Shown here: in pieces, positions 50,078 through 62,500 of the stretch
How positions within the stretch are numbered: the stretch's first letter is position 1
Layout of the letters: every line of letters starts with the position of its first letter
Source of the DNA: Phascolomyces articulosus
Taxonomy: Eukaryota > Mucoromycota > Mucoromycetes > Mucorales > Lichtheimiaceae
Reading direction: 5' to 3'
NCBI GenBank assembly: GCA_025677815.1
Contig: JAIXMP010000031.1
Location: 477,511-541,510, forward strand
Length of the DNA: 64,000 nucleotides
Notes under the pieces: model-generated
Told to the model about the DNA's origin: nothing
Database searches by the model: none
What the model saw: only the letters and a program-made list of their open reading frames with translations
Program-made: the position numbers and the translations under genes

Positions 50078-50864
50078 CGAGAGGATAAATACTGTTTTTC
50101 TATGTAGTGTACTTGGCCACAGCAAATTATTCTTATTCTTTTTTTTAATCTTAGTACAAGATAATGTATGCTCACCTCATATCATTATATAGCATGATAC
50201 GTAGTAAATAAATGCAGGAATATTTTATGTTATTTTTTCGAGACACTGGCCATGAATTTGGATCCTTATCATTCTTGCATCGCTTTAAAGAATGTTTAAA
50301 GCAACATGGCTGTATTTTGTAGACTTAAAATATTAGGAGTGCTTGAGACTATGGTAATAACGGTTTTTCGAAGGATGTTTCAAACGCAGATAACTGAAAA
50401 ATAAAATATTTGGGCACTAATTCCTCAAAATAAGGATGCAGAGTATACATATATTAGGATGCTTCTCATTTTATTCTGCCAAAGGGACGCCATGGAAGGT
50501 CGAAAAATTTTCGGCGGTTTGGACAAATTATAGACATTGATTTTATTATATGGCAAGTAAAGTATTCTGGCTGCAAATGCCCCAGACCTCTCTACATAAT
50601 TTATTACACACATATAGACGTATAATGCAGGAAGTTTGAATAAGAAATAGTTTGGTAGATTTATTTGATAAAAATAGTTAAGCATTAAAATGTAATGCCT
50701 TTTTTATCAGAGTCGAGACTTTTTGTAAACTATCGTTCTATTTTGGTTCAGCCGCACTGTATCAATCAGAATTTCGATTTCGGGTACTACATATTTTTTT
50801 TAAAAAGAAAGGCGTTAAACTAATGGTAGAGAAAGTTGATTAAGATCAGAAAAACATATCTATA
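50078..50864. other. 3' intergenic region of the convergent pair, copy B
   Basis: Counterpart of 34806-35638. No gene seen. Confidence 0.6.
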
Positions 50865-52466
50865 TTATAGACTACCTAATAGGTCTGGTTTTTCACCTGG
50901 TAAATTATGCCAACCATCGATAGTGCGCACTGTAACCATTGACGATAAAGCAGCAATATCCCCTGGGTTTGATCTTCCAGTTACTTTTCTTTAAAGTTAT
51001 TTATCCATAATAAAATGCATATTAGAGGTGAATAAAAGCCGTTAATAATGATATATTATAAAACTCTATCCATTTAATAAACAATAGGCTGGTCAGTGTT
51101 TGTTGTATAATACTCACACCATTGGAGCGGTACAAAACACGACGTGAACTGGAACAGAAATGAGCTTTAACGATGTGCAACCTGTATAAGCATCATAGGT
51201 ACCACATGCGTTTAGTAACTAATAAAAACCCGCAGTATAACATTAGAACATATGTTTAGATATCATCAATAACAAAATTTGCTATTTTTACGTACGCTTT
51301 CTTGTTCTTTTGGACATTTAAGCTTAATAGTACCATCATCCGTATCGTAGAATCCATAATTCTTTTAAAAAATTAAACCATTTATCAGTACTTCCTGGGA
51401 TGGGAAGCAAGTCAATACTTTCATACAGTTGTATTATATTGGTATTTATAAGTGCTGAATAATTATACTATTACGTACTACATAATTCTCCAAAACTTCA
51501 GGATGAAGTTTACTCCACACTGCACTCTTTAATAACGTCTTTTTGCATATTTCCCTATTATACAATATCAAAAAAAAATACTTAATAGAAAGATTTTAAA
51601 CAGAGAACAGAATTGATATGCATATATTGATATTCTTACCTATTTGAAAAGGTATCCTGTCGGCGTAATATACTGGCTACTATAGGAAAATTCCGAGCCT
51701 CCGAAGGACCAATAGTGCATCTACTTCGTATAACTGGTTCCATCAAGCAAATACCGTCAAATGTTTTGGGTTCAAGAAATTGGGAGATTAACCTACAAAA
51801 TAAGTACATCATAGGCAAATCAACATTTGATGTTTTCTACACTACACCATTTTATCAACTCTCTAATATTCCGGAAGTAAAAAGCCCTTTTATTTGCTTC
51901 CTATACTTATTACATTATGCATGCACCAGAGCTATGTGAAACGCCAATAAGTTTATCGTAACTCTGTTTCAATTCCATTTGGGAAACCACTTGAAGTATA
52001 TCCATTGCAAAATCGAACCATGAAGCTATGATATATGTTGTAAATAGAAGAATAGAATATTTATGAATCAAAAGATCTTTGTTAGTTATCTACTTTGAAT
52101 CATCATTGTTTATGGTTATTGAAATAATGAGCTTGGTGTATATTTACGTTTATATTCATTTATCCAAGATTGGTTTAATAGAGCAGAATCACCATGCGTT
52201 CGATTATCAAACGTAATAAAATCAATGTGGATATTATTATATTCAGGTTTTGAACGTAGTCGCTCAATTAATCGTTGCATTAGAGGATGGTAAAACTCTT
52301 TGTGAAATCCAGAGCCATGACACCATAAAATTGCGATCCTTGTATCCACAGCTTCTGAAGGTGGTCGAAACTCGTGCCGCTCTACAACCAAACGCATATT
52401 ATCATGATTTGGCGTCTTTGGGTGGACAGGAATATTAGTTTGATAAGTAGGAATAATGCGAACCAT
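50865..52466 (-). CDS. Alpha/beta hydrolase, LPX1/AKT2-like, copy B
   Basis: Seven exons: 52466-52148, 52025-51914, 51792-51640, 51554-51482, 51361-51296, 51218-51118 and 50988-50865, giving 315 residues. The exon plan is the same as copy A. It has the canonical oxyanion motif HGSGFHKE (His50), FDNRTHGDS, the nucleophile elbow GVSHSSG and the late His region DGWHNLPGEKPDLL. The protein ends LLGSL, one residue longer than copy A; GSL is at best a weak match to a peroxisomal PTS1 tripeptide. The intron 6 donor is GT|GTGAGT here and AT|GTAAGT in copy A. The exact substrate is unknown; the pairing with an acid-activating enzyme suggests an acyl or ester intermediate. Confidence 0.85.
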
Positions 52467-55400
52467 TGTAGACTTTTTTGAATTCTTTTAATAATGTCAA
52501 AAGTAACGTATATTACAAAGAAGTGTGTCATTTATTTATATACTTCATCTTTTTTCCTAATCTGCTAAACCAATATTTTCGTGTTTCAAGTTCATGTACG
52601 CAAGATTTTTTACTTTTATGTAAACGGAAAATCGTCATCTTATTATGATTGTGCATATGTTTCATTAATATATAGACTAGTGTATTTTCTTTTGCCACGT
52701 ATCCTCTATTCATCATTTGATAGCATTCTACTTTTAAAGGTAACTATCCATAAACCATGAAGGTCAACATCAATCGATTACAAATTGCTGAATGGCCCTT
52801 TAAAACTATTATTCCAGCTAATGAAAAGAGCTGTTACAATTAAGAACCTCTAATCGAAAGAGGTAATACGCATCGTTTTCCTGATAATAATGGATTTCAT
52901 CTGATTACGATACGCTTTTCTTAATTGTTTGATCATCTGATTCTTCAATCTGTACTAATGCATATGATCAGCAAATTAGTAGAATATGTATAATAAATGC
53001 CGCGGAAACCACTTATATTTTCACTTATCAGAACAAAAATTGATACCAGATGTTGATCTACTCTAGTCATGACGATCTTTTTTACTTATATGAAATGAAA
53101 AGCGAAAAATAGAAATGTAGTCGATTTTGAAATCGAGAATACAAATTTGGATATGCCAAAAATTAAATAATCACCTTGTTGTGACAATATATATGGCGGA
53201 TGATCCAAGTCATCTTTGTTGCTAGTATTTAAGTTAATAATAATAAAAGTTAGGTTTGTTTGCACGAAATATTTCACTTTTTCTAAATCTATCTCCGTGA
53301 ATGTTTAATAAATACTACATCAATAATTGGAATAGAACAAAAAAAAAGATATTTTTTTATACCTATAAGAGGTGACTTCGTTCACTACCAAGAATAAATT
53401 TGTTTGTTAATAAATGGTGAAGTTATTCGCTTGTAAAAAAACAATTTTATTCATATATGAAAAAATTTGTCTTCATATACGGAAAACTCGTCTTTCATTA
53501 ACGAACAAAATTATATTTAGTGGTGTACGAGGTCACCTCTTATACTTATGCGAACAAATCTAGCTTGTATTAATGAATAAAACCATCTATTGTATATAAA
53601 AAATTCAAGGGTTTGTGTCTGTAACAAACGCAAAATCCTTTACTACTGACACTTTTACTATATTGAAATATTAATATATTGCATTCTTTTCCACACCATT
53701 CTTATAAAAAAAATTGAGAATGGCAGTAAATGAGCAGCTCTGTGAGAAAGTGCTAGTGTATTTGTTTATTACATGCATAAGAAGTATCAATTTCATGTAG
53801 GATTCTTTTATGCCTCTGTATGCCTTTGTGCGTATGCATGTTTTTAAAATTCAATTCAGGGAAAACCAGTATATAATCCGGTTATAAAGAATATTGATAG
53901 CCTTAATTTGGTATTTACCTAAACAGAAAATAGAGTTCTAATGCATTTGTAGAATAAATCATTGTTGGAATTATTTTTCTAACATTATAATTGCCTCATA
54001 TATTACGTACTAGAAAAACCTTGAATTCTAAATGGTATTGTGATAGGTATTTATACATGTGATAAAAAATATTACATGAACGACACTAGACGATGTTAAT
54101 GATGCCTAGTGCTAATATTGTAATGGCTACCATATTCCACCCTGTATGTTCTCTTGTACTAAAGGTCATTATGCAATATTAGATGCAGCATGCGCTTCCA
54201 TGCAGTAAGATAAAATGCAATAAGCATAAACATAATCTTTAGGTTATATAACGTGAATAACCGCTTTACCAAGAAAATGTTTTCAGAAGAGATAAACATA
54301 TGTCAAAATAAATCTTTGTTTTTTATTGTTCTCTTATATATATATAATATAATATAAGCAACTATACAGGTATTGGAAACTGAACTATCAGATGAGTTGA
54401 CACAAAATTTTATTGACTCGACAAAAAAGTTGACAGTCATGGCCCGTCATACTACGTTCTTATAGTAGCAACGCTTGCTATATATATATATATATATTTA
54501 TGCAACATGCAACATACAACATACAACTAAAAAGGTTAGACATTTTCCTTTCAGACTTATTACTGCTGGAGAGTTCAATTCCTTTGGTTTTTTTTTCACT
54601 GACTGAGAAAAAATGTATGCGAGATAATGCAACCATCGTATTTACTTTAATTTTTGGCAAAATATTGATTGCAGATCCTTATATTTTAATGTATCACTGT
54701 GTTAACACAACTATCCATAAAGGATTATACTTATATTATAAGAACGTTTTTAGATATTTTAAGAACGGTGATAATAATGCTATCATACCAAAGTGTTGCA
54801 TACACGTATTTTTTAAATGAATGAATCATTACGTTTGGTTTGCATAATGTCCATACTTGTAGTGCTCAGTCCACGTTTTGAATTCCAATAGCCGTGTAAC
54901 TGTTTTTTTTTTTTTTTTTTTTTTTTGGAAATCGACTTCTCTGTGCAACCAAATTGGCGACACTTTGGATACTGTTGCAAACTTTTTTTTTGCAGTGTAT
55001 ATCATTATGTTTTTTTCCTTTGTTGTTTATTGCCCTGAAAATCATCAATTTAACAAAGAGACAGCCATTAGCAATAATATTTAATGCTCATGTAAAAAAT
55101 TGTTGAAATGAGCATATATTTTAGCGCCAAGTCTTGGCGTCTTACCCAAGAAAAAGAAACAAAAGTATCATATATAATGGGGTGGATCATGGTAAGCTAA
55201 AAGTGGAACTTTTTTACTGTGACCCACCATACTCATTTTAATATGCAAAAGCTCCAAAAAAAAAAACAAATAAATAAATCATCATAGTAATGACACAAAT
55301 CTAAATACACGCCTTGCAACATAAACTAAAACCAGGCTAAATTAATAAGTAAACATTGAAACACCGGATGAATAAAAATTATTAAAAAAAAGTTGAGCGA

Positions 55401-55858
55401 AGTTTAACTTTACTTTTCTTGGTTATCAAGGAAAAGAAAATGGCTTATACAGAACAAATGATATTTTCGTGTAAGTATACAAAGTAGAAAATACTGTACA
55501 TACATTAAAACAATCATGGCTTCGCTTCGTGTATTATTTTGAACTTTTATGCATACCGTTGCATCTACTACAACTTGTTCTTTGTTTATATAGTCAATGC
55601 TATCCTTAACATGTTGCAAAGATGATGATATATCTATAATATATATTATGTAAAGAGATGAGTGGCATTTGATTTATAGTAGGATGGCCTCTTGACACAA
55701 TAACGGCAAGTTAGTAGAAAGTATATGCATAAAAACAACAAATCATGATATAAAAGCACACACCTTTCTTCTCTCCGGTTTTCCCATTCAAAAAAAAAAC
55801 ATAATTAAGTATTTTACCATTTCACTTTTATTAAAAGTACACAGTCCAACTATACATC
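52467..55858. other. 3.4-kb gene-poor stretch
   Basis: The first 0.7 kb completes the duplicated block; a MITE-like element lies at 53364-53544. The remainder is AT-rich with a T24 run (about 54903-54926). A plus-strand 106-codon frame at 54500-54820 is unrecognised and lacks splice or family support. Confidence 0.5.
53364..53544. mobile_element. Palindromic MITE, Tc1/mariner-like TA ends
   Basis: The left end TATAAGAGGTGAC and the right end GTCACCTCTTATA are perfect inverted repeats. Similarity continues inward for about 50 bp per arm (left CGTTCACTACCAAGAATAAAT against the complement of the right arm CGTACACCACTAAATATAATT). The total is about 181 bp, with no coding capacity. TA at both outer ends fits a TA target-site duplication, the mark of Tc1/mariner-derived elements. 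The superfamily is inferred. Confidence 0.8.
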
Positions 55859-57286
55859 ATGGAACTGTCTGATGAAAAAGAATCACAAAAACAATCAGAT
55901 ATTCAAGAAGCTATTGAACGAGAATGGGATATTCCTAACTTTACTATGAAGGAAATCCGTGAAGCTATTCCTGCACATTGTTTCCATCGAGATACTTTTC
56001 GGTCATTTACATACCTATTTAATGATCTATTTATTATGAGTACATTGATTTATGGTGCTTCCTACATTCATACTATCCCAACAGCAGCAATTCATATTGC
56101 TCTTTGGCCTTTATATTGGTTTGCACAAGGTACAATTGCTGTAGGTCTATGGTTTATCGCACATGAATGCAACCACTTAGCATTTAGTTCATCAAAGGTT
56201 GGTAATATATTGTATTTATCTACAATTTTTTAATACCATGATCGTTAAATGCAGTGATACGTTGTATGCTATGTCTATCCTTTGGAATTATTGGTTATTT
56301 AAAATAAATATATTCATCATAGATAATTAGCCATAGTATCGGCTTAATGGTACACTCTGCACTGCTGGTTCCATACTATTCGTTTGGAATAACACATTCA
56401 AAGCACCACAAAGGAAATGGACATATGACCAAAGATACGGTACTTGTATCCCCGTAACAATTCTTTTTATATATATTTTTTGTCACATACGCATATGTTT
56501 CAATTTATTATAAACTTATTCATTTTTTATTGATAATAATACTTCCTGTCATTATAGAACCATGTTCCTCTTACACGATCACAGGGTGGTTTTCCCAAAC
56601 GTGAATTAGATCCTGCAGGCAAAGATGGACACAACAATATGTTTGATGAAACCCCAGTCGTTATGTTCTTGCATATGGCCTTAGTCTTAACATTTGGCAT
56701 GCCCTCGTATATATTATTCAATATGTCTGGCCAAGACTACTCTACTGACAAGAATAACAAGTCAACATGGATTTCACATTTCAATCCTTACTGTCCTCTT
56801 TTTAAAGAAAAAGATTTTTGGCAAGTGGCGCACTCGGTTATGGGAGTCTCCATGATGGTCGGCATTCTCATTTGGATTGGTCAACAATGGGGTTTATTGG
56901 CAGTCATCAAATTTTATATGGTTCCTTATATGGTAATGAATATTTGGATCATATTGATTACTTATTTGCAACATGTTCACCCCGATATGCCTCATTATCG
57001 TGGAAACGTTTGGAATTTTCAACGTGGTGCTGCATTAACAGTTGATCGTTCGTATGGACCGATTGTAAACTATATTCAACACCATTCTGGGGATACACAT
57101 GTGGTACATCATTTTTTCTCTACCATTCCTCATTATCATGCTGTGGAAGCAACCAAGCATATTAAAAAAGTATTGGGAAAATATTATTTTTTTGATGATA
57201 CACCGATTCTTACTGCTTTTCATAAATCATGGAAGCAATGTCGATTTGTGGAAGATGAAGGTGATGTCGTTTTTTACAAAAACTAA
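55859..57286 (+). CDS. FAD2-like (delta-12-type) membrane fatty acid desaturase
   Basis: Three exons: 55859-56197, 56323-56439 and 56558-57286, giving 394 residues, the typical length. FAD2-type enzymes are ER di-iron proteins that insert a second double bond (or an acetylenic, hydroxyl or epoxy group in divergent members) into acyl chains. All three His boxes are present: HECNH at 102-106 (usual HECGH, so Gly to Asn), HSKHH at 138-142 and HVVHH at 333-337. Also seen are [31 protein letters not shown], an insert-like stret [29 protein letters not shown] and four or more hydrophobic segments. Its position next to an acid-activating locus and the altered first box suggest a specialised rather than a housekeeping desaturase, but that is inference. 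Confidence 0.92.
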
Positions 57287-59511
57287 AAATTTAACTATAA
57301 GAATTAACATAAAAGATGATTTATTGTAAATATCCTTTCTACTTATAAAAAAGGCACTATTTCTCCACCGCTATTTTGTTTAATAAATAATATTGTATGT
57401 TTATATGCATCATGTTGATGAATTCACTCCTCCCCTCCAAAAAAATACTTGCAATAAAAACAAATCTTTTTATCAATACGTAACAATCTACAAAAATAAG
57501 TAAAAAACAAAAAAGAGTATACACAACATGATTTTCTACTATTGGAAATCGAGCAAATATGGTGCATTGAGAACCCGAAATTTGAGGAAAACAATAACAA
57601 CATTAATATATATATAAGCCAGAAATCTTTTCATTGTAATATACGACGATGGGCAACAAATATCTATATGTAAATATCACAGATGGATTTCCTTGTTCTA
57701 TACTAAAAGATGGAATTTGGTCATTGCACAGATACTCAAATTTTAAAGAGTTGTCGTGGTGGCATAAAAAATCGGTCATAGCTTTATAAATATATCTTTC
57801 CATATCACATTGCTTTTAACATTAGCATTATCACTCACCTTATATATTTATACAGTCGATACTAATGGCGCCAAAAAATGAGTAATGCTGCTAGGTATGG
57901 CTATTACTACTAATATAATATAACTTTTAGTGCCATCAAAATTTTGGTATGTGCTCTTGATATATGCCTTAAAAAGATCCTTTGATAGTTTAATGGCAAT
58001 ATATAAAAATCATTTCTTTACGTATAAATAAATAGAGATCACTGATCATCATTTAAACTTATTTAAATTCAGGTGTTCTTGTAGCTACGACAGATTACTG
58101 CAACTTACAACTGCGATCAAATTTCCGTTTATAGAGGTAAAATAATAGCCTATCTCATTTATTGTTTGAGCATTTGCATGGGAATGAAACAAGTCAGGAC
58201 GATTCAAAGCAATAATGTGTTCTATGGCGGCAAGACGTACAAGTGTCGTTTCACTTGGTTTTCCAAGTATTGGTTTAGTTTTACAAAAAGGCATAACCCT
58301 TGCGCACAACGATGAACCAAACATATTTTTTGGGGGCAGTGCCTCTCACCTTCCCGAGGTGTTGTTCTCGTTAATCAGGTTATGTTTATTTCCTAAGAAC
58401 CAAGAGGAGGCTCGTCATAATTCAATATCAAAACAAATAATAAAAAAACAAGTTCACTAGCTGATATAACAATGGGAATTTTTTTGAGGGTAAATGATGT
58501 GAATAATGGCATATTGAACATCCTAAAACTGTACCGTTAAAAATAAAGCAAAATAAACTCAAATATTTGCATATATTGTTGAATATTGGGCATATGGGCA
58601 ATCTGGGCTAGCCTTATTCGAATAAAGGGCGGAAGTTCAAATATTAGGGGCGCATAGTAAATAAAGGTGAATATGGATAGTTATACTAAAAATATTTACG
58701 AATATTCATAAATATTCGTGAATATAGGCTAATATTCATGTCCATATAAAGTATAAAGGGATACGAGATATCCACATAAAAGCATTTTAATATTCCTCCA
58801 GTTGCATGTAATGTTTTTGTAAGCAACTATTCATGATAATATTTTATTCATTGTAAATAGAAAAGAAAAAATGGTTGTAATGAAGAATATAAAAGTGATA
58901 TTCATATTTTTTTTGAAATGAGTGGAAGGGAATATAACTACTGCTATTATAATGAAAAATAAATATAGAAGAAAAGCTTAAATACCTGCCATTAACCTTT
59001 CTAATGACCATCCACATCGGAAAACCTGACGATGGCAATATTTTTGAATAAAGGTTATAAGCAATGAAAGATAGTCATTTATAGAAGAATATAGACAATA
59101 ACAATCAATATTATAGAATATAGGCCTATATAGGCAAATATTTGTAAATAAAGTTTTAGCTGTAACACATAAATGGAACTATAAGGGAATGTGGTACAAT
59201 ATTTATATGCTTTGTTACGAAGGTGAAATGATTCCATGTTCTCTTATATAAATTATTCCTTTGTACTTTCGTTGTATTATGTCCTAATTCATAATATGAT
59301 ATCCAATACCTTCTTTTTTACCTTAGCTTGTTGATAGATAATCATTTTATTTAAAGCAAATAATTATTTAACAGCTACATAAAATATGGTAATACATTAG
59401 GCAAAAAAAAAAAAAAAATTCCAGTGGACCCTTCAACCTCTGAGCTGGTGGAACATCAATTCTATCTTATATAGTCATACTATTATTCAGAGTCATTTTT
59501 TCAAATATATT
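57287..59511. other. 2.2-kb intergenic with AT palindromes
   Basis: Minus-strand frames at 57803-57603 and 58324-58085 (79 codons) are open but unrecognised. From about 58560 to 59160 there are repeated short palindromes such as ATATTCGTGAATAT and TATAGGCCTATA. No gene is supported. Confidence 0.5.
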
Positions 59512-62500
59512 CTAGTCTTCTTCACCTTCATTATATTCATAGGAATTACTATCGCTATCATCATCATTTATATCACTATTAATACTTTCATCACTACTAC
59601 TGCTGTCATCGTCATGCTCGCTCTCTTCTTCAATCTCTTCATTGTTGGTGCTGAGGATTTCACCCCATTTAATTCTTCGAGCTTCTGTTAACATGGGTAG
59701 TATTCCTCGTCCTTTAAACCAATTGTAACGGCTAACGTCATGATTGATCAGAAACCTTTGATATATGGTAAAGTCATTATACCGTCTGGAATTTCCAACT
59801 TTTGATTGGAAATCAGGCACAAAATGAATAGGAAAGTCAATCGATGAAGCTTCAATTACTAAAAGATTGTTTTCATTTTTATAATTCCCGTTGTCGTTGT
59901 AATTCTCGTTGTTAGCTTCTTGACGTATAAATACTTCCAGTCCACTGTTATGTTCTTCAACAACGGCTACATAAGGACGAACAACACATGCTGAAATTTC
60001 TCGGTCATTACACATAGTAGTAAAAAATAAACGGAATTGAACAACAGTACGATCATTGAGAATTGCGAAGTCGTTTCGTTCTACACCGTGAAAGTTGGTA
60101 TGCGATCTGAGTATATCTGTAGTAACATCGCCATCTTCATCATATGTGTTTAAATATAAGCTACGGTATGCTCTTATCTATACAAAGTTAAATTGTATAT
60201 TTGGTTGAGGAGTAGAACTAATATCATCGATTATTGATATCCATTACATATAAAGTGGTAATATGGACCCTTATATAATTTCTATACCTTTTGTTGTTGT
60301 GTTGCATTAATATTGTTGTCTGATTCAAATATATTGGAAATATAGTCTGAAACTATTTGTTGAACATCAACCAAAGTGGAGTCAATTGTGTTAAGCTCAC
60401 TAACATATATATATCTTCGCTTGAGGGGAGAAAAAAAAGTTATTCGTTCGTTGTTTATGGGTTTACAATTGATGTTAGCAGGAGGTTTTGAATATTGATC
60501 CCAGAATAAGTCACGTCGCTCTACATATTTCACAACCTATTTATTAAAATATTATATATAATGGTAAATCAATTGTTTTGTTTCGTCTTTTTATAAAGTC
60601 GTTAATAATAAAGGAGCAGGAGCACTTACTTGAGATATCATTCCAACATGAAAATTAGTTTTGCGACTTGGTTTCTTCGCGTCTGTTCGGTGCTGTCTCT
60701 CTGAATGGTTTGTGCTATATCCACAAATAATGCCATGACTCCGAATATCGCTTATATACTTTCGAAGCATATGATTTTTAGGGAAATTGAGTTTTCGCTG
60801 TATAATATTCATATATTATTAAGTGGAAAGGATTAGTGGCAATGAAGCTATTATTACTAAAAAATAGATATTGTAGACAGTTTTACACATTACATACGTT
60901 TGTTAATTTTTGTAGTGCTGGACTATAGTAATTGAACCAGTCTAATGATTCATTCATCCACAGTAAAGTTTGGTCTGTATGTTCCTTAGCTGTAGCTTGG
61001 TTGAAGAAGTCAATGAAATGACGGACGCATAAAGAAACTTGTAATGGAACTAAGTCGTGAATAATAGCAAGAAGTATCTTTCAATTATAATTAAAAAATA
61101 CATGTTCATAAGTATATTAACTCCTTTTTAAGTATATCGTAATAAAGTTTGTTGCTATAAATTCTTACACTCATATGGCTTTTCATTTCAGTAAAAGTCG
61201 GATTTTTCAGATTATTAATAAGGTATACAGTTTTGAAACATTTTAAATTTCTAAATTTTGGGAGTGCTGCTGCTCTGTTATTGTATCCTTTGTTAGCATA
61301 AGATTATTGGTTCGTTTATTTTAAGGTTAATATAATAGTATATTACCTGCGGTTTACTTCATCTACTTTCCGTTTTTGTTTTATAATATCTTCAATGCAT
61401 CGTAAAATATACTGGTAAACGCCATTTAGCTGGTGAACATCATCACATAAAATTTTTGAATAAGGATCATTGAAGTTTTTGACATCCCAGAATGCATTCT
61501 GTATAATATTATAATAATATAAACATTATATACTTGGCTCCTATTCAACTGTTTTGTATTTTAAACTCTCCTTTTTAAATATGTACCTTGACAATATTAA
61601 CGGATTTTTCTTTTGCATAGGCTAAAGCAGCAGCTTCACCATCATTTTCTATTATAGCACGTGCAGTTTCATATTCTCGTTTCATCAGTTCAGGCGTACG
61701 TAACTGGTATTCGTAGTCATCTTCTTTTGGATTACCAAAGTCAACTGTTTTTTCAAAACAACGTGGGTATGAATTTGGGGAGTTGCCAGAACGGATGTTT
61801 GTCAAAAGACGTCTATAATATAATAGTAAATATCATATTAACATAGAAGCACTATAAATGTAATTATATAAAATATCGGTATGTATAACAATTATTATTA
61901 CTGCTCTGGTAAATCTGCAGAATAACTTGCGAGAGCGGGAATGCAATGAAATAGTCTGTTGTACGGCCCTTTCAATATACTATAGTAAGGTAAATATGTA
62001 AACTAAATGTTAAAAATGGGAAGAAAATTTACTTATTATACATTTCTAGTTACCATCCATTTTCCAATGCTGCAAATGGCTTGAGAATAATTTCCATACA
62101 ATGATGAAATACAGCCTGTTTTGCAGTGGCCCACCATGTTGGAGGGGTTTTCCCAGGGTATTTGATAATTGGCATATATGCTAATGGACGGCTTGCATGC
62201 GCTTCTTTTTTTTCCCTTAATTCCATGGGTACATTGCTCAATTTCATATAAAGAGGCCATAATGTGTGTCTTCCATTTGAACAAACCAGTGTCATATCTG
62301 ATGCCAACATTATGCCAAGAACCACTGAACCGCGAGGAGAATTTAACTAACAAATCATAATATATGTTCAATTAACAGTCAATATTGGTAAATAACATAT
62401 ATGTGTTCATATCACACAAGTAATTTAAAATGATAGCTACCTGCATATTTTCAAACCATGTACCTGTATGTATATCTCTATATATACGCTCACCATTACG

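Larger units (their letters stand above)
47430..53181. repeat. Segmental duplication, copy B
   Basis: Direct-orientation copy of the block described at 30550-37963, lacking the 1.58-kb segment found only in copy A. It carries the same convergent gene pair with identical exon structure; exon lengths are the same except for a 3-nt deletion in ligase exon 2 and a 3-nt extension at the hydrolase end. Confidence 0.85.

Noticed and set aside
54500..54820. 106-codon plus-strand frame
   Set aside because: No motif, splice context or neighbour support; length is possible by chance in this composition.
58085..58324. 79-codon minus-strand frame with fairly balanced composition
   Set aside because: Some protein-like character but no recognisable motif or continuing exons.
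59430..59480. Possible tRNA or terminal repeat (CCAGCTCAGAGGTTGAAG on the minus strand)
   Set aside because: Does not fold into a tRNA, and no matching inverted copy is visible upstream of the transposase.
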